From positions 65,141,217 to 65,205,216 of the forward strand of contig JASEVX010000011.1 in assembly GCA_031761405.1 (NCBI GenBank): DNA of 64,000 nt, read 5' to 3'. The DNA is from Serripes groenlandicus (taxonomy: Eukaryota; Mollusca; Bivalvia; Cardiida; Cardiidae). Of this stretch, positions 42,301-52,813 are shown piece by piece (the stretch's first letter is position 1; each line of letters begins with the position of its first letter). Both the position numbers and the translations under genes were made by a program. The notes beneath the pieces are model-generated. The model was not told where the DNA came from. It was given only the letters and a program-made list of their open reading frames with translations, and did no database searches.

Positions 42301-42775
42301 TTACCAGTACTACTGGTCCATTTATCCTGACACCCAACAAGTCTTAACGCTATATCACAGTGTTAATTCCTTAGTAAGTTACCAGTACTACTGGTCCATT
42401 TATCCTGACACCAGACAAGTCTTAACGCTATATCATGGTGTTTCCTTGGTAAATTACCAGTACTACTGGTCCATTTATCCTGACACCAGACAAGTCTTAA
42501 CGCTATATCATGGTGTTTCCTTGGTAAGTTACCAGTACTACTGGTCCATTTATCCTGACACCCGACAAGTCTTAACGCTATATCAGTGTTTCCTGGGTAA
42601 GTTACCAGTACTACTGGTCCATTTATCCTGACACCCAACGAGTCTTAACGCTATATCACGGTGTTTCCTGGATAAGTTACCAGTACTACTGAGAGACAAG
42701 GAGGGAAAGATTAAATCACGGGACCTCCGACACACAGTTGGACACACTACCACAACACCACCGAGGCGGCTTGCA
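39318..42775 (-). mobile_element. SINE-D with internal minisatellite expansion
   Basis: The right end on the minus strand is a tRNA-like head (gtggtgttgtggtagtgtg as box A region; gtcggaggtcccgtga toward box B), followed by a body phrase (ctttccctccttgtctc). The left end is the SINE tail (gttttttacgttgctctcaa, tttttcagttacatcacag). Normal SINE-D copies carry one cctgggtaagttaccagtac segment; here the segment between tail and head is repeated about 44 times. It therefore reads as one SINE enlarged from about 0.2 to 3.5 kb. Confidence 0.75.
39345..42685. repeat. 75-bp minisatellite, about 44 units
   Basis: Units contain gtaagttaccagtactactg, gtccatttatcctgacaccc and gacaagtcttaacgctatat, then catggtgtttcctt. 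Most are 75 bp; variants with cagtgttaattcc are longer and those with tatcagtgtttcctgg are shorter. Blocks such as 40615-40780 and 41145-41310 are almost identical, showing higher-order duplication. 75 is a multiple of three, which leaves long open frames on both strands (up to ~350 codons); they have no other sign of coding. Confidence 0.97.
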
Positions 42776-42837
42776 TCCATGTAATGATTAGTACATAAAA
42801 GTAAAAGATAAAATCCACGACATGAGAGGAAAATTGA

Positions 42838-43023
42838 CTTCACCCCTTTCCCTCATAAGGGGAAGACTTTTGAAAACATTGTGGCAAATAGAGGAATGGC
42901 TCATATTTAGCTCATAACTGTATTCAATTATTATACTTTCTTTTTAAAGAGAGTTTAAATTTGTTTGCGGGTATCTTTTTCAAAGTTGTCTGCTGCACTT
43001 TGGTTGTATGTGGCAAAGGGTAA
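42838..43023. mobile_element. T-old element, internal deletions
   Basis: TTCACCCCTTTCCCTCATAA, gaaaacattgtggcaaatag, GTTGTCTGCTGCAC, ATGTGGCAAAGGG. Confidence 0.7.
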
Positions 43024-43142
43024 ACATGCTGTTTAATTATATATATTTTATTACAGAAACATTAAAGTTTACATGCTGCGTCTAGCTCTTCAAAGGTTTC
43101 CGAAAGTGGTATTATTTAAATTTTTCCTCAATGCTCATGTTG

Positions 43143-43378
43143 GTATCCCTTTCCCACTTACAACAAACTGCAGCCGACGACTTTGAAAGCATCTTGGAAA
43201 ACAAATGGAAAATCTCTGTATATGACAGTGTAATTATTGAATAGAATTTAAACATTCTGGCAAAAGGAGAAACTGCTAAATATCACCAATGTTTCATTTT
43301 GCCACAATGTTTTCAAAAGTCCTCTTCTGCAGAGGCATCAGAAAGCGTCTGTCTGTCTGTCTGTCTGTGGGAAAGGGG
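43143..43378. mobile_element. T-old element with (GTCT)n in its right end
   Basis: TATCCCTTTCCCACTTACAA to TGTGGGAAAGGGGG. The AGCGTCTG motif has expanded into (GTCT)5 near 43345-43368. Confidence 0.78.
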
Positions 43379-43559
43379 GAAAGCAGTATGACTGGTGCCT
43401 ATGCCATAGATATACTTTCTGATAGTACTACATGTAGTAATATACATAAACCATATATTACTGAAAGTGGTGATCAATGCCAAATATAACAAGATATCAG
43501 TGGAACTGATGGATTCTCCGCAAAGTATAGTAAGGACACAGGAAGGGTGATAAAAAAAT

Positions 43560-44225
43560 ATGCACATCTCCTCTTGTTAGTGAAGCTTTCCATAAAGTTT
43601 CATTGAATTCAAGTCAGTAGTTGCTGAGAACCAGCCTCTACAAAATTTTGCTATGTCATAATATATAGAAATTAAAAGGGCCATTACTCTTTGACAAATC
43701 TTAGAACCGGAACATGGTGATAATATACACATTTCTTCATGTTAGTGAAGCATCCCATAAAGTTTTATTGAATTCAAGTCAGTAGTTGCTGAGAAATAGC
43801 CTGGACAAAATTTTCCAATGTCATATTATATAGAAATTAAAAGGGCAATAACTCTGTACAAAATCTTTGAACCAAAACATGGTGATAATATGTACATCTC
43901 CTCTTATTAGTGAAACATCCCATAAAGTTTTATTGAATTCAAGTCAGTAGTTTCTGAGAAATAGCATTGACAACATTTTCCAATGTCATATTATATACAA
44001 ATTAAAAGGGCAATAACGCTGTACAGTGATAATCATTGAACCAAAACATGGTGATAATATACACATCTCATCTTGTAAGTGAAGCATCCCATGAATTCAA
44101 GTCAGTAATTACTGAGAAATAGCCAGGACAAAAGCGGGACTGACAGTTGTATGGACGAACAGACGATCAAACGGATGGACAAAGCTGCAACTTTATGCTC
44201 GTCACGAAAAGGGGAGCATAACAAC
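43560..44225 (-). repeat. Interspersed repeat with ~180-bp units
   Basis: Three to four units contain aagttttattgaattcaagt, cagtagttgctgagaaatag and aattaaaagggcaataactc. The right end has gacgaacagacgatcaaacg and aaaaggggagcataac, resembling the end of the 36.4-kb repeat. Confidence 0.8.
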
Positions 44226-44247
44226 AATTTTAGTAATAGGTGGACTA

Positions 44248-44458
44248 TTATCATTCCCACATACAACACATCTGCATCAGACATATTTGAAAACATCTTC
44301 AAATGGCAGTATGATTATTGAAAAGAGTTAAAAACATTGCAACAAAATGAGCAATAATCCAATTTGTCAATGTTGTGTGGGCTTTTTTTCCCACACACTA
44401 TTTTTAAATATTCTACTGCAGAAGTTGCTTCAAATTATAACTGAATTTTGATTTAGGG
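44248..44458. mobile_element. T-old element, eroded
   Basis: TCATTCCCACATACAACACA, ctgcatcagacatatttg, caacaaaatgagcaataatc; the right end is lost next to a T-young insertion. Confidence 0.6.
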
Positions 44459-44689
44459 ATAACCCTTTCCCTCATACGACAATTCTGCAGCAGACAACTT
44501 TAAACATATTTTGTCAAAAAATAGAAATTCTCTATAATTGAATGGATAAGCTATGACTAAAAGTGGAAAACATTGTGGCAAAAGGAGGAATTGCTCATTT
44601 TGAGCAATTTCTTCTTTTGTCACTAATGTTTTCAAAAAGCCATCTGCTACAGAGGCGTCAGAAAGCGTCTATATGAGGGAAAGGGTTAA
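44459..44689 (-). mobile_element. T-young element
   Basis: The left boundary is ATAA (TTAA mutated); right TTAA at 44686-44689. Hairpin GCTC/GAGC perfect. Confidence 0.9.
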
Positions 44690-44765
44690 ATAAAACCTTG
44701 GAATGTTATTCCTTTCTGAATCATAACAACACTAGCCCTTTGTCTTGCTACTTAGTTCAATCAGT

Positions 44766-44983
44766 TTAATCCTTTCCCACCTGCAGATGCATTTCGGTGC
44801 CTCTAAAGCAGATGGCTTTTGAAAACAGCGTGGCAAACAAAGAAACTGCCCATTTCAAGTTATTTTCCGTTTGCCACAATGTTTTCTAGTCTATCAAATA
44901 ATCATACTTTCACTTTCCATATTTTTGGAAATAAGTTTTCAAAATTGCCTGCTCCAGATTTGTTGTATGTGGGAAAGGATTAA
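44766..44983. mobile_element. T-old element (CACCTGCAGATGC type)
   Basis: TTAATCCTTTCCCACCTGCA to GTTGTATGTGGGAAAGG plus TTAA. Hairpin replaced by GCCCATTTCAAG. Confidence 0.82.
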
Positions 44984-45105
44984 CAGTTAACAGTTTTTCT
45001 TTGATTTTCAATTCTATTCTGCGCTTACAGAAAGAATACTGTATTACAACAGAGCCACAAGGCATAGACAGCCTTTATGTAAAGAATCTTTCTGCTATAA
45101 CATGG

Positions 45106-45337
45106 TTAACACTTTCCCACATTAAACACATTTATAGCAGATAAGTTTGAAAACATCAAAACAAAATTATGGCAGATATCTATATATGAAAGTATATAAT
45201 TCTTGAATAGTGTTGAAAACATTGTGGCAAAAGGAGAAATTTCTCATATTGAGCAAACTCTCCTTTTGCCACCATGTTTTCAAAAGTTGTCTGCTGCAAT
45301 GGCAGTAGAAAACATCTGTATGTGGGCCAGGGTAAAT
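45106..45337. mobile_element. T-old element
   Basis: TTAACACTTTCCCACATTAA to CATCTGTATGTGGGCCAGGG. Long arms gcaaaaggagaaatt and ctctccttttgcc flank a weakened hairpin. Confidence 0.75.
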
Positions 45338-45398
45338 CCTTGTCCTCATTAATACACATGTAATATACGGTAGTGTAGAGTTTGAAAATAAACTCTTT

Positions 45399-45618
45399 GT
45401 GTGTAGTGTTTTATGCCGCTTTCAACATTTTTGAGTTATATCACAGCTCTTCCTGGATAAGTTACCAGAACTACTAGTCCATTAATGATGACACCATAAC
45501 CCAGAGCGCAAGGAGGGAAAGCCATTACTACCATTTTTTTTAAAATTACTTACGGGGGATGGAATCTGCACCCTCCAGCACCCTAAGGCCGACGCCCTAC
45601 CACTACACCAATAAAGTG
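45399..45618 (-). mobile_element. SINE-D, full-length copy
   Basis: On the minus strand: head ggtgtagtggtagggcgtc (box A) and gggtgcagattccatcc (box B), body ctttccctccttgcgctctg, one copy of the ggataagttaccagaactac segment, and tail ttgaaagcggcataaaacac. It is the unexpanded counterpart of 39318-42775. Confidence 0.82.
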
Positions 45619-45636
45619 GTAAAAATAATCCAGCCC

Positions 45637-45770
45637 CTTACACCTTTTCCACGTACAACTAATCTGGAAAGGTCGACTATGAAACATCTGGTTAAAATTG
45701 TCAAAGATCTCTGTTAATGAAAATGTAATAATTGAATAGAATTGAAAACATTATGGCTAATTTAGGAACA
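45637..45770. mobile_element. T-old left part
   Basis: TTACACCTTTTCCACGTACA, aatctggaaaggtcgac, gaaaacattatggctaattt; no right end. Confidence 0.55.
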
Positions 45771-45834
45771 ACTATGTCTGCAATTGGAAAATTCAAGGTA
45801 AAGTTCTTGCATACTTGTGGTTTTTGATGTGAAT

Positions 45835-46067
45835 TTAGCCTTTCCCGCATATAACAAAACTGCAGCAGACGACTTTAAAAATATGTGTATATATTGAAAC
45901 TCTCTATATTAAATGGAAGAAAAATTATTATTATTGAATCGACTTGAAAACATTGCAGCTAATGGAGATTTTGCTCATTATAAACAATATCTCCTTCTGC
46001 CACAATGTTTCCAAGAGCTGTCCATTGTAGATTCATCATAATGCCTCTGGAAATGGGGAAGAGTAAA
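45835..46067. mobile_element. T-old element
   Basis: TTTAGCCTTTCCCGCATATA, CTGCAGCAGACGAC, hairpin remnant TTTTGCTCATTATAAACAA, right end GGAAATGGGGAAGAG. Confidence 0.7.
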
Positions 46068-46080
46068 TAGAATTGTCACC

Positions 46081-46311
46081 TTGAACCCTTTCCCACATAT
46101 AGACGCTTTCTGACGCCTCTGCAGCAGACGGCTTTTTGAAAACATAGTGACAAAAGAAGAAATTGCACAAAACGTGCATTTTCTCCTTTTGCCACAATGC
46201 TTTCCACTTTTTGTCATAGGTTATCCATTCAACTATAGAGATTTTCTATGATTTGACAAAATAAGTTCAAAGTCTTCTGCTGCAGAATTGTCATATGAGG
46301 GAAAGGGTTAA
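46081..46311 (+). mobile_element. T-young element
   Basis: Left TTGACCC-type boundary (TTGA), right TTAA at 46308-46311. Hairpin GAAATTGCAC/GTGCATTTTC, alternative palindromic state with one mismatch. Confidence 0.9.
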
Positions 46312-46491
46312 GCCTTTCCCACTTGCAGACATATAATGATAGATTTGTAGCAGACCACTCTTGCCACAATATTTTCAGCTCTATTCAATAAATATATATA
46401 GACTTTCATTTATAGAGATTTACTACATTTGTCAGCACATGATTTCAAGTCGTCTGCTGCAGATTCCGTGTATGTGGGAGAGGAGGGTTAA
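46308..46491. mobile_element. T-old element sharing TTAA
   Basis: TTAAGCCTTTCCCACTTGCA to TATGTGGGAGAGGAGGG plus TTAA; hairpin region deleted. Confidence 0.78.
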
Positions 46492-46593
46492 TCCTATGTG
46501 GAATTTTCTGAATCATTAGATCTGAAACTATATATTTCAAAGGTTATCTGCAGTAGTCGGGTAAAAACTATCTGTACCAGGGTATAAAGATTA

Positions 46594-46775
46594 ACCCTGT
46601 TCCCACATACAACAAATCGGCAGCATAAAATGTTTGTTTAAATAGTTGTTTAATTATTGAAAAAGGTTAAAAACATCGTGACAAAAGGAGAAATGACCCA
46701 ATATTGCCACAATTTGTTTTAAAAGTCATCTGCTGCAGATGCATCAAAGTGCGTCTGCAAGTTGGAACGTGTTCA
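46594..46775. mobile_element. T-old element continuing into a minisatellite
   Basis: TTAACCCTGTTCCCACATAC, then GTCATCTGCTGCAGATGC and CTGCAAGTTGGAACGTG. The right terminal phrase is caught up in the following array. Confidence 0.75.
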
Positions 46776-47500
46776 TACAGTGTCAACATCAGGCACAGCC
46801 CAGATACTGAATTTATTAGTGTCAACATCAGGCACAGCCCAGATACTGAATATATAGTCTTAACATCAGGCACAGCCCAGATACTGAATATATAGATCAA
46901 GTGGGAACCTGTTCATACAGTGTCAACATCAGGCACAGCCCAGATACTGAATATATAGTCTTAACATCAGGCACAACCCAGATACTAAATATATAGATCA
47001 AGTGGAAACCTGTTCATACAGTGTCAACATCAGGCACAGCCCAGACTGAATATATAGTGTCAACATCAGGCACAGCCCAGATACTGAATATACAGTGTCA
47101 ACATCAGGCACAGCCCAGATACTGAATATACAGTGTCAACATCAGGCACAGCCCAGATACTGAATATATAGTGTCAACATCAGGCACAGCCCAGCTACTG
47201 AATATATAGATAAAGTGGGAAGATGTTTATACAGTGTCAACATCAGGCACAGCCCAGATACTGAATATATAGATCAATTGGGAAGGTGATCATACAGTGT
47301 CAACATCAGGCACAACCCAGATACTGAATATATAGTGTCATCATCAGGCACGTCCCAGATACTGAATATATAGTGTCAACATCAGGCACAGCTCAGATAC
47401 TGAATATATAGTGTCAACATCAGGCAAAGCCAAGATACTGAATATATAGTGTCAACATCAGGCACAGCCCAGAAACTGGTAACTGAATACATGTATATAG
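46776..47500. repeat. 38-bp minisatellite, about 17 units
   Basis: Units read gtgtcaacatcaggcacagc, then ccagatactgaatatata. At intervals a longer spacer resembling the T-element right end (gatcaagtgggaacctgttc) recurs, so the array has a higher-order structure seeded at the element end. Confidence 0.92.
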
Positions 47501-47554
47501 ATTAGAGATGTAAACAAAAATGTGCCATGAATTTGAGAATTAACACTTCATCAC

Positions 47555-47766
47555 TTAACCCTTTCTGATGCCTCTGCAGCAGACAGCTTCTTGAAAACAT
47601 AGTCACAAAAGAGGAAATTGCTCAAAACAGGCAATTTCTCCTTTGGCCACAATGTTTTCCACTTTTAGTCATTGGTTATCCATTCAATTATAGAGATTTT
47701 CCATTTTTTGACAAAATATGTTCAAAGTCGTCTGCTGCAGAATTGTCGTATGAGGGAAAGGGTTAA
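47555..47766 (+). mobile_element. T-young element with deleted terminus
   Basis: TTAACCCTTT joins directly to CTGATGCCTCTGCAGCAGAC, about 19 bp missing. Right end complete with TTAA. Confidence 0.88.
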
Positions 47767-47769
47767 GAC

Positions 47770-47900
47770 TATTAACTCTTTCTCACATACAACTGCTGTC
47801 TGACGCCACTCCAGTATACGATATTGAAAACTTGGTGATTTTCCATATTTTTAATAAATGTCTTCAAAGTCGACTGCTGCAGATTTTTTATACATGAGAG
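47770..47900. mobile_element. T-old deletion derivative running into GA repeat
   Basis: TTAACTCTTTCTCACATACA to CGACTGCTGCAGA; the right terminus turns into a GA-rich run (47895-47970). Confidence 0.6.
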
Positions 47901-48169
47901 AGAGATGAGAAAAAAGAGGAAAGAGAGAGATTGAGAGACAGACAGATAGAGAGTGAGAAAAGAGAGACTGTTACGGGAGACATCATAAAACTTTGCATGT
48001 GAACTAAAATCCTCCTATTATTATCTGCGAAACAATAAGTCACCTAATGAACTTCCTACATACATGAATAACTAATTACTGAAATTCCTGCAGTAAAAAT
48101 CCCTACAACAAAATTGTAATTAAATTCAATCTATTATTATCACACATAATTCATCTCTGTTCTAACCCA

Positions 48170-48385
48170 GTAAATCCTTTACCACATGCAACAAATCTGC
48201 AGCAGACAACTTTAAAAACATATACACGGTTACATGTATTCTCCAAAATAAGGAAAAAATTTGTAAAAGAAAGCATGATATTTTAAAAGTAAGAGTTGAA
48301 AATATTGTGTGTGTTATTAGGAGAAATTGCTTATCATGAAATTACATTAATGTTTTTAAAAGTCGTCTCCTGCGTCAAAATGCAT
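48170..48385. mobile_element. T-old element, eroded
   Basis: TAAATCCTTTACCACATGCA, CTGCAGCAGACAAC, GTCGTCTCCTGCGTC; right terminal nonamer lost. Confidence 0.65.
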
Positions 48386-48879
48386 GACACACATTGAATA
48401 GTAGTATATCATATTTTCTATCGCCACTATTCATTTCAATAGGTAAAATGTAATTTGATATATATTCACTTTGTTTTACTAATATTGATCATTATAAGGT
48501 ATCATTTTACTTAAATGTTATATAACCAAGCGTTACCAAATCATGTTTAACCCTGTCCCATGTCTAAACACATTTTGAGACTTCTGCAGCAAACAACTTT
48601 TTAAAATGTAATGAGCAATTATGGGATCTGGTTAAATTATTTAAGCATTTTGCAACATTAAATATATACAGATCCAATCTTATAGTTTCTTTCGCAAACA
48701 GATACAATTATGGTGGCCTGCATCTTTCTAAATATCCATTATATTAAGTTAATCACACAAAATTCATCCATTTTTAACTATTTCTTATTTAATTTTAATC
48801 AAACACTTTGCTACATGAACTATCTTTATATCAAACCCAAAAGTTTCCTTTTGCATACAAATACAGGTATGACCCCTCT
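48386..48879. other. AT-rich DNA with a T-old left remnant
   Basis: TTTAACCCTGTCCCATGTCT and CTGCAGCAAACAAC at 48547-48600 are one end only. No gene seen. Confidence 0.45.
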
Positions 48880-49128
48880 ATCTCTTCCCACATACAGACG
48901 CTTTTTGTCGCCTCTGCATGCAGAGGACATCTTTTAAAAACATTTGGCAAAAGGAGAAATTGCTCACAATTAATGTTTTCAATTTAATCAACAAATGCTA
49001 TTCATTAATAGAGAGTTTCCATATTTTTGACTAGATATTTTGGAAGTAGTTTCCATATTTTTTACTAGATATTTTGGAAGTCTTCTGCAGAAGATTTGTT
49101 GTACATGGGAAAGGGTTATATATCTATA
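48880..49128. mobile_element. T-old element with internal duplication
   Basis: CTCTTCCCACATACAGACGC to TGTACATGGGAAAGGG. A ~32-bp segment (tttccatattttt...ttggaagt) is tandemly duplicated at 49016-49080. Confidence 0.72.
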
Positions 49129-49387
49129 TATCCTTAAATTCACATATTCACATTTCCGTCCATTTACTTTAAACTTATAAATTATAAGTGATCCTATCAA
49201 GAGGGCACACTTGATTTACATCAATCACTACAGACCTAAGGCTAAACAGCTGTAATAACATACAGTAACAACATGTTTTTACAACTGTTTGGTATTACTG
49301 TTTAGTGTTTACCTTAAATGAAATGTTGACCCTCGATACGGAATTTCCAATGTTTTTTAAGTCGCCTGCTTCTGATTTGTTGTGTGT
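49129..49387. other. AT-rich, no feature seen
   Basis: Nothing beyond a possible T-element scrap gtcgcctgcttctgatttgt near 49361. Confidence 0.35.
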
Positions 49388-49599
49388 GATTGATTGTTTG
49401 GTGTTTTACGCCACTTTCAACATTTTCTCAGTTATATCACGGCATTTCCTGGGTTAATTACCAATACTTCTGATCCATTTATCCTGACACCAGCCAGTCA
49501 GGCGTAATGCTAACCATGCAACCCTGAGGGCCTAAGGAGGGCAGCCACTACTACCATTTTTTAAGTCTTTGGTACGAACTGGCCAGGGATCGAACCTGT
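49388..49599 (-). mobile_element. SINE-D copy
   Basis: Minus strand: box B aggttcgatccctggcc near the right end, single segment tcctgggttaattaccaata, tail ggtgttttacgccactttca. The 5' end of the head is missing. Confidence 0.78.
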
Positions 49600-49765
49600 T
49601 GTTATGTGTGAGATAGGGATGAGAGTGGTATGCTCAGAGCACACTTGAGGAATCCAATTGACAATTAACCTTGGCACATGTAATTATAATTTAACAACGG
49701 GGGCAAAAACACTTATGAAGGAAAAGTAAAATTAGCACTCAATGTGTCTGTTGCAAATGCATCAA

Positions 49766-49990
49766 GGAATCCGCCGTGGTCGAGTGATTAGCGGCGGGGA
49801 TTTGAAACCGGGCGTCCCGGGTTCGATCCCCAGTCGCGGCATGACGATCATGGTGAAGTGTCCTTGGGCAAGGCACATTTTCTAGCCTGTTACTGGTTCG
49901 TTTACCCAGGGATCATGAATAAGTGAACTGTCACCGTGATATAACTGAAATAATGTTGAAAACGGCGTAAAACACCAATAAAACAAAAAA
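49766..49990 (+). mobile_element. SINE-B, full length with target duplication
   Basis: Head ggaatccgccgtggtcgagt then gattagcgg (box A) and gggttcgatccccagtcgcg (box B), body aagtgtccttgggcaaggca, tail gttgaaaacggcgtaaaac. Flanking 13-bp repeats GCAAATGCATCAA (49753-49765) and GCAAAGGCATCAA (49991-50003) differ at one base. Confidence 0.9.
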
Positions 49991-50023
49991 GCAAAGGCAT
50001 CAAAAGGTAAACCTAGAAACCGT

Positions 50024-50253
50024 TTAACCCTTTCCCTCATACGACAATTCTGCAGCAGACCACTTTGAACATATTTTGTCAAAACATAGAAAATCTCCAT
50101 AATTGAATGGATAACCTATGACTAAAAGTGGAAAACATTTTGGCAAAAGGAGAAATTGCACGTTTTGTGCAATTTCTTCTTTTGTCACTATGTTTTTAAA
50201 AAGCCGTCTGCTGCAGAGGCGTCAGAAAGCGTCTATATGAGGGAAAGGGTTAA
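50024..50253 (-). mobile_element. T-young element, near complete
   Basis: TTAA both ends. Hairpin GAAATTGCAC/GTGCAATTTC, the alternative perfect palindrome. T-old sequence continues right of it (aacatacaacagatctgtgg), so it probably interrupts an older copy. Confidence 0.92.
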
Positions 50254-50655
50254 AACATACAACAGATCTGTGGCAGATGGATTTTAAAACATTCAGTCAA
50301 AATTATTGAATATTGTCGATACATTGTGACACAAGAAGACAATGTCCTTGTCCAGAATTGTGGTATAGCATTAATGACATATCCACTTGTGTTGGGATAT
50401 ATTTACTTGCATTACTGTTAATTGACCAAGGAAATGCCATAAGATGACTGGTATTCTGTTGAAAGCCCTTTTCAAACAACATGCATAATAGCTGGTGGAG
50501 CGACGTATATATACTAAGAACCTTAGTTTTTGGACTTGTGGAGATGAATTTTTACAAACATTATGGGAAAATGTAAATTGCTCAATGTTTTCTACCACAA
50601 CATAAAATTTTCAATATCAACTTTATTAGGAAATCACTTACCTGATACAATATAA

Positions 50656-50888
50656 TTGATTGATTGATTGGGGGCTTAGCGCCATTTTCAACAATTTTTC
50701 AGCCATATCACGGCTGCCACTCATGTGTTTCCTAGCTTTTCCACACATACACTTTCGAAAATAAACTTTCATGTTACTAATTAAAGTTCAATTGTTAACC
50801 ACAACTGCTTAATGTTTTACTATAGAAGAATTGTTTCACTTGTACTTTCCAAGCAACTGGCTGCTTTTCCACATAGACTGTTATCCCA
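50656..50888 (-). mobile_element. SINE-C, 5' truncated, with target duplication
   Basis: Tail (ttga)n and gccattttcaacaattttt at left; tgctttccacatagac-like body at right; no tRNA head. A 13-bp repeat TGATACAATATAA flanks it at 50643-50655 and 50889-50901. About 95 bp of unrelated sequence is inserted within the body (about 50750-50846). Confidence 0.82.
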
Positions 50889-50929
50889 TGATACAATATA
50901 AGAGTGGTGCTCTAGGAGTCAGCCTTAGT

Positions 50930-51179
50930 TTGTTTTGTTTGTTTGTTTGTTTGTTTGGAGTTTAACGCCGCTTTCAACAGCTTTGGTCATATCACGGCGG
51001 TCAGTGCACCTACCCATGTTTTCCTGGCTTTCTCACACCAGTACTTACACAACATTCTTTCGAAGCCACTGACTACTTTCTCACATAGATCAGAGGTGAG
51101 AGGCAATGGAAAACATCGCCCGAAAGAATGTCGCCGCAACCGGGTATCGAACCCGTGACCTCCAGATCACGAGTCAGAT
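50930..51179 (-). mobile_element. SINE-A, 5' truncated, with target duplication
   Basis: Tail (tttg)n at left, box B gggtatcgaacccg (complement) near the right; stops inside the anticodon arm (gagtcagat). A 12-bp repeat GTCAGCCTTAGT flanks it at 50918-50929 and 51180-51191. Confidence 0.9.
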
Positions 51180-51390
51180 GTCAGCCTTAGTGTATTTGTG
51201 ACAAATGTCGTAAACTATCTATGTGCACATTGATGCAATCTTATCCAAATGTCTGTTGCATAACAGAGACTTCTTGAAATGTTATTCGACTTGTTAGCAA
51301 ACACTGCACATTCAGATCAGACTGTACATATGCACAGGGTTATCTGGTTCTACACTGTTCTCAACAGACTTAAGGTTGATTTTAGTACAG

Positions 51391-52081
51391 CTTTAACCCT
51401 TTACCACATACAACAAACTTAAAGCAGACGACTTTTAAAACATATCCACAAAAAAAATGTAAAATATCAATAAAAGGAAATATCATTATTGAATAGAATT
51501 GCAACAAGAGGCCCATGAGGGCCAGTGCTCTACTGGGATGGTTCTTTGGTCATTTTCAATCCAGAGCATGTATGTATGGTGAAGATCGGATAGTAAATGG
51601 AGGCTCTATTGTGTTCACAAGCTGTATTATAGCAATTTTGACAATTTCAAGGGCCATAATCCAGTCATGCAAGGGCACATCTGGCTGTTTGGAAAGGAAC
51701 CAAGCTTTCATCAATATTTAACTACTATCTAAGTTTCATGAAGATCACATAGTAAATGGAGCCTCTATTGCGTTCGCAAGCTGTATCATAGGAATTTTGA
51801 CAATTTCAAGGGCCATAATCCAATCATGCATGGGCGGATCTGGCCGGTTTGCGAAAAGGAACAGAGCTCTCATGGATATCTAACTACTGTATAAGTTTGA
51901 TTGAGATACAATCAAAACTGAAGACTTTAACGCGTTCACAAGCAATTGTTTACGGACACAAGGACGACGGACACAACGCTATGGCATAAGCTCATAAAAT
52001 TGTTCTTTATTTAACACAACGTTTTCAAAGGTCGTCTGCTGCACAGGCATAAGAAAGCATCTTTATGTGGGAAAGGTTTAA
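51391..52081. mobile_element. T-old element split by another repeat
   Basis: Left half TTTAACCCTTTACCACATAC to gaatagaattgcaac (51391-51495). The right half resumes near 51990 with aacacaacgttttcaaaggt, CGTCTGCTGCACAGG and TGTGGGAAAGG plus TTTAAC. Confidence 0.72.
51496..51990 (+). mobile_element. Helitron-like or related repeat in a T element
   Basis: Starts with hairpin AGGCCCATGAGGGCC; two to three units contain gaagatcggatagtaaatgg, attttgacaatttcaagggc and cataatccagtcatgc. Ends near acaaggacgacggacacaac. The opening hairpin is related in layout to those at 3301 and 58255. Confidence 0.5.
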
Positions 52082-52331
52082 CAGAAAATTTAAAATTCCA
52101 TAATGTTTTGAAGAGTTTTCAAGTAGTTACATCAAGAAGATGGTTTGAACTTTGTTATGATTGAACAGTACAGCTTTCAAGCATTCATTTATCCATTTAT
52201 TGGCACTCAAATTCAAATTAACATGTAAACAAATCAGGTTTTATTATCATATAACCCTTAACTTTAAATACTGAAAATATCGTTTCTAAATAGATAATCA
52301 ACAGGTGGAATGATTTCCCAACACTGAGTAG

Positions 52332-52558
52332 TATTTACCCTTTCCCACATACAACAAATCTGCAGCAAACCACTTTGAAAACTTCTTTTCAAGAACTTGC
52401 AAAATCTCAATATATGAAAGTATAATTATTAAATAGAGTTGAAAACATTGTGGCAAGAGGAGAAAAGCTCATTATGAGCAGTTTCTCCATTTGCCACACT
52501 GTTTTTAATAGTCTGCTGCAGGGGTGTTAGAAAGTGTCTATGTGTGAAAAAGGGTTAA
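52332..52558. mobile_element. T-old element
   Basis: TTTACCCTTTCCCACATACA to GTGTCTATGTGTGAAAAAGGG plus TTAA; inner gaaaagctcattatgagcag is a weakened hairpin. Confidence 0.82.
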
Positions 52559-52639
52559 CTTGTGTTGATCAGGGAAAACCTTGCAGGAATGCTGATGATG
52601 AGCAAATTGGATGTCACCATGAGGAAAAAGATGGAATTT

Positions 52640-52760
52640 GGTGTCTATGTGTCAGGCTACTTTTGAAAACATTGCAGCAAAATGAGGAATTGAAAAGGAG
52701 TAATTTCTCTTTTGAAACACACAATGTTAGCAAATATATTTAAAAATAACAAATTAAACA
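52640..52760. mobile_element. T-element remnant
   Basis: ggctacttttgaaaacattg and gtaatttctcttttgaaaca; no termini. Confidence 0.4.
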
Positions 52761-52813
52761 TTTCCATATTTCAAAGCAGATAAAATTAGGCTTGGTTCCC
52801 AATATATTACTAT

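Noticed and set aside
39195..42638. Long open frames on both strands (about 300 and 350 codons) with 25-residue repeats, resembling a repeat protein
   Set aside because: The 75-bp unit length is divisible by three, so frames stay open automatically on both strands. Units with other lengths break them, and the unit is a SINE segment.
50640..50660. Perfect CAG/GTAAGT donor on the minus strand
   Set aside because: The sequence that would be its exon is a SINE tail and its target duplication; no open frame.
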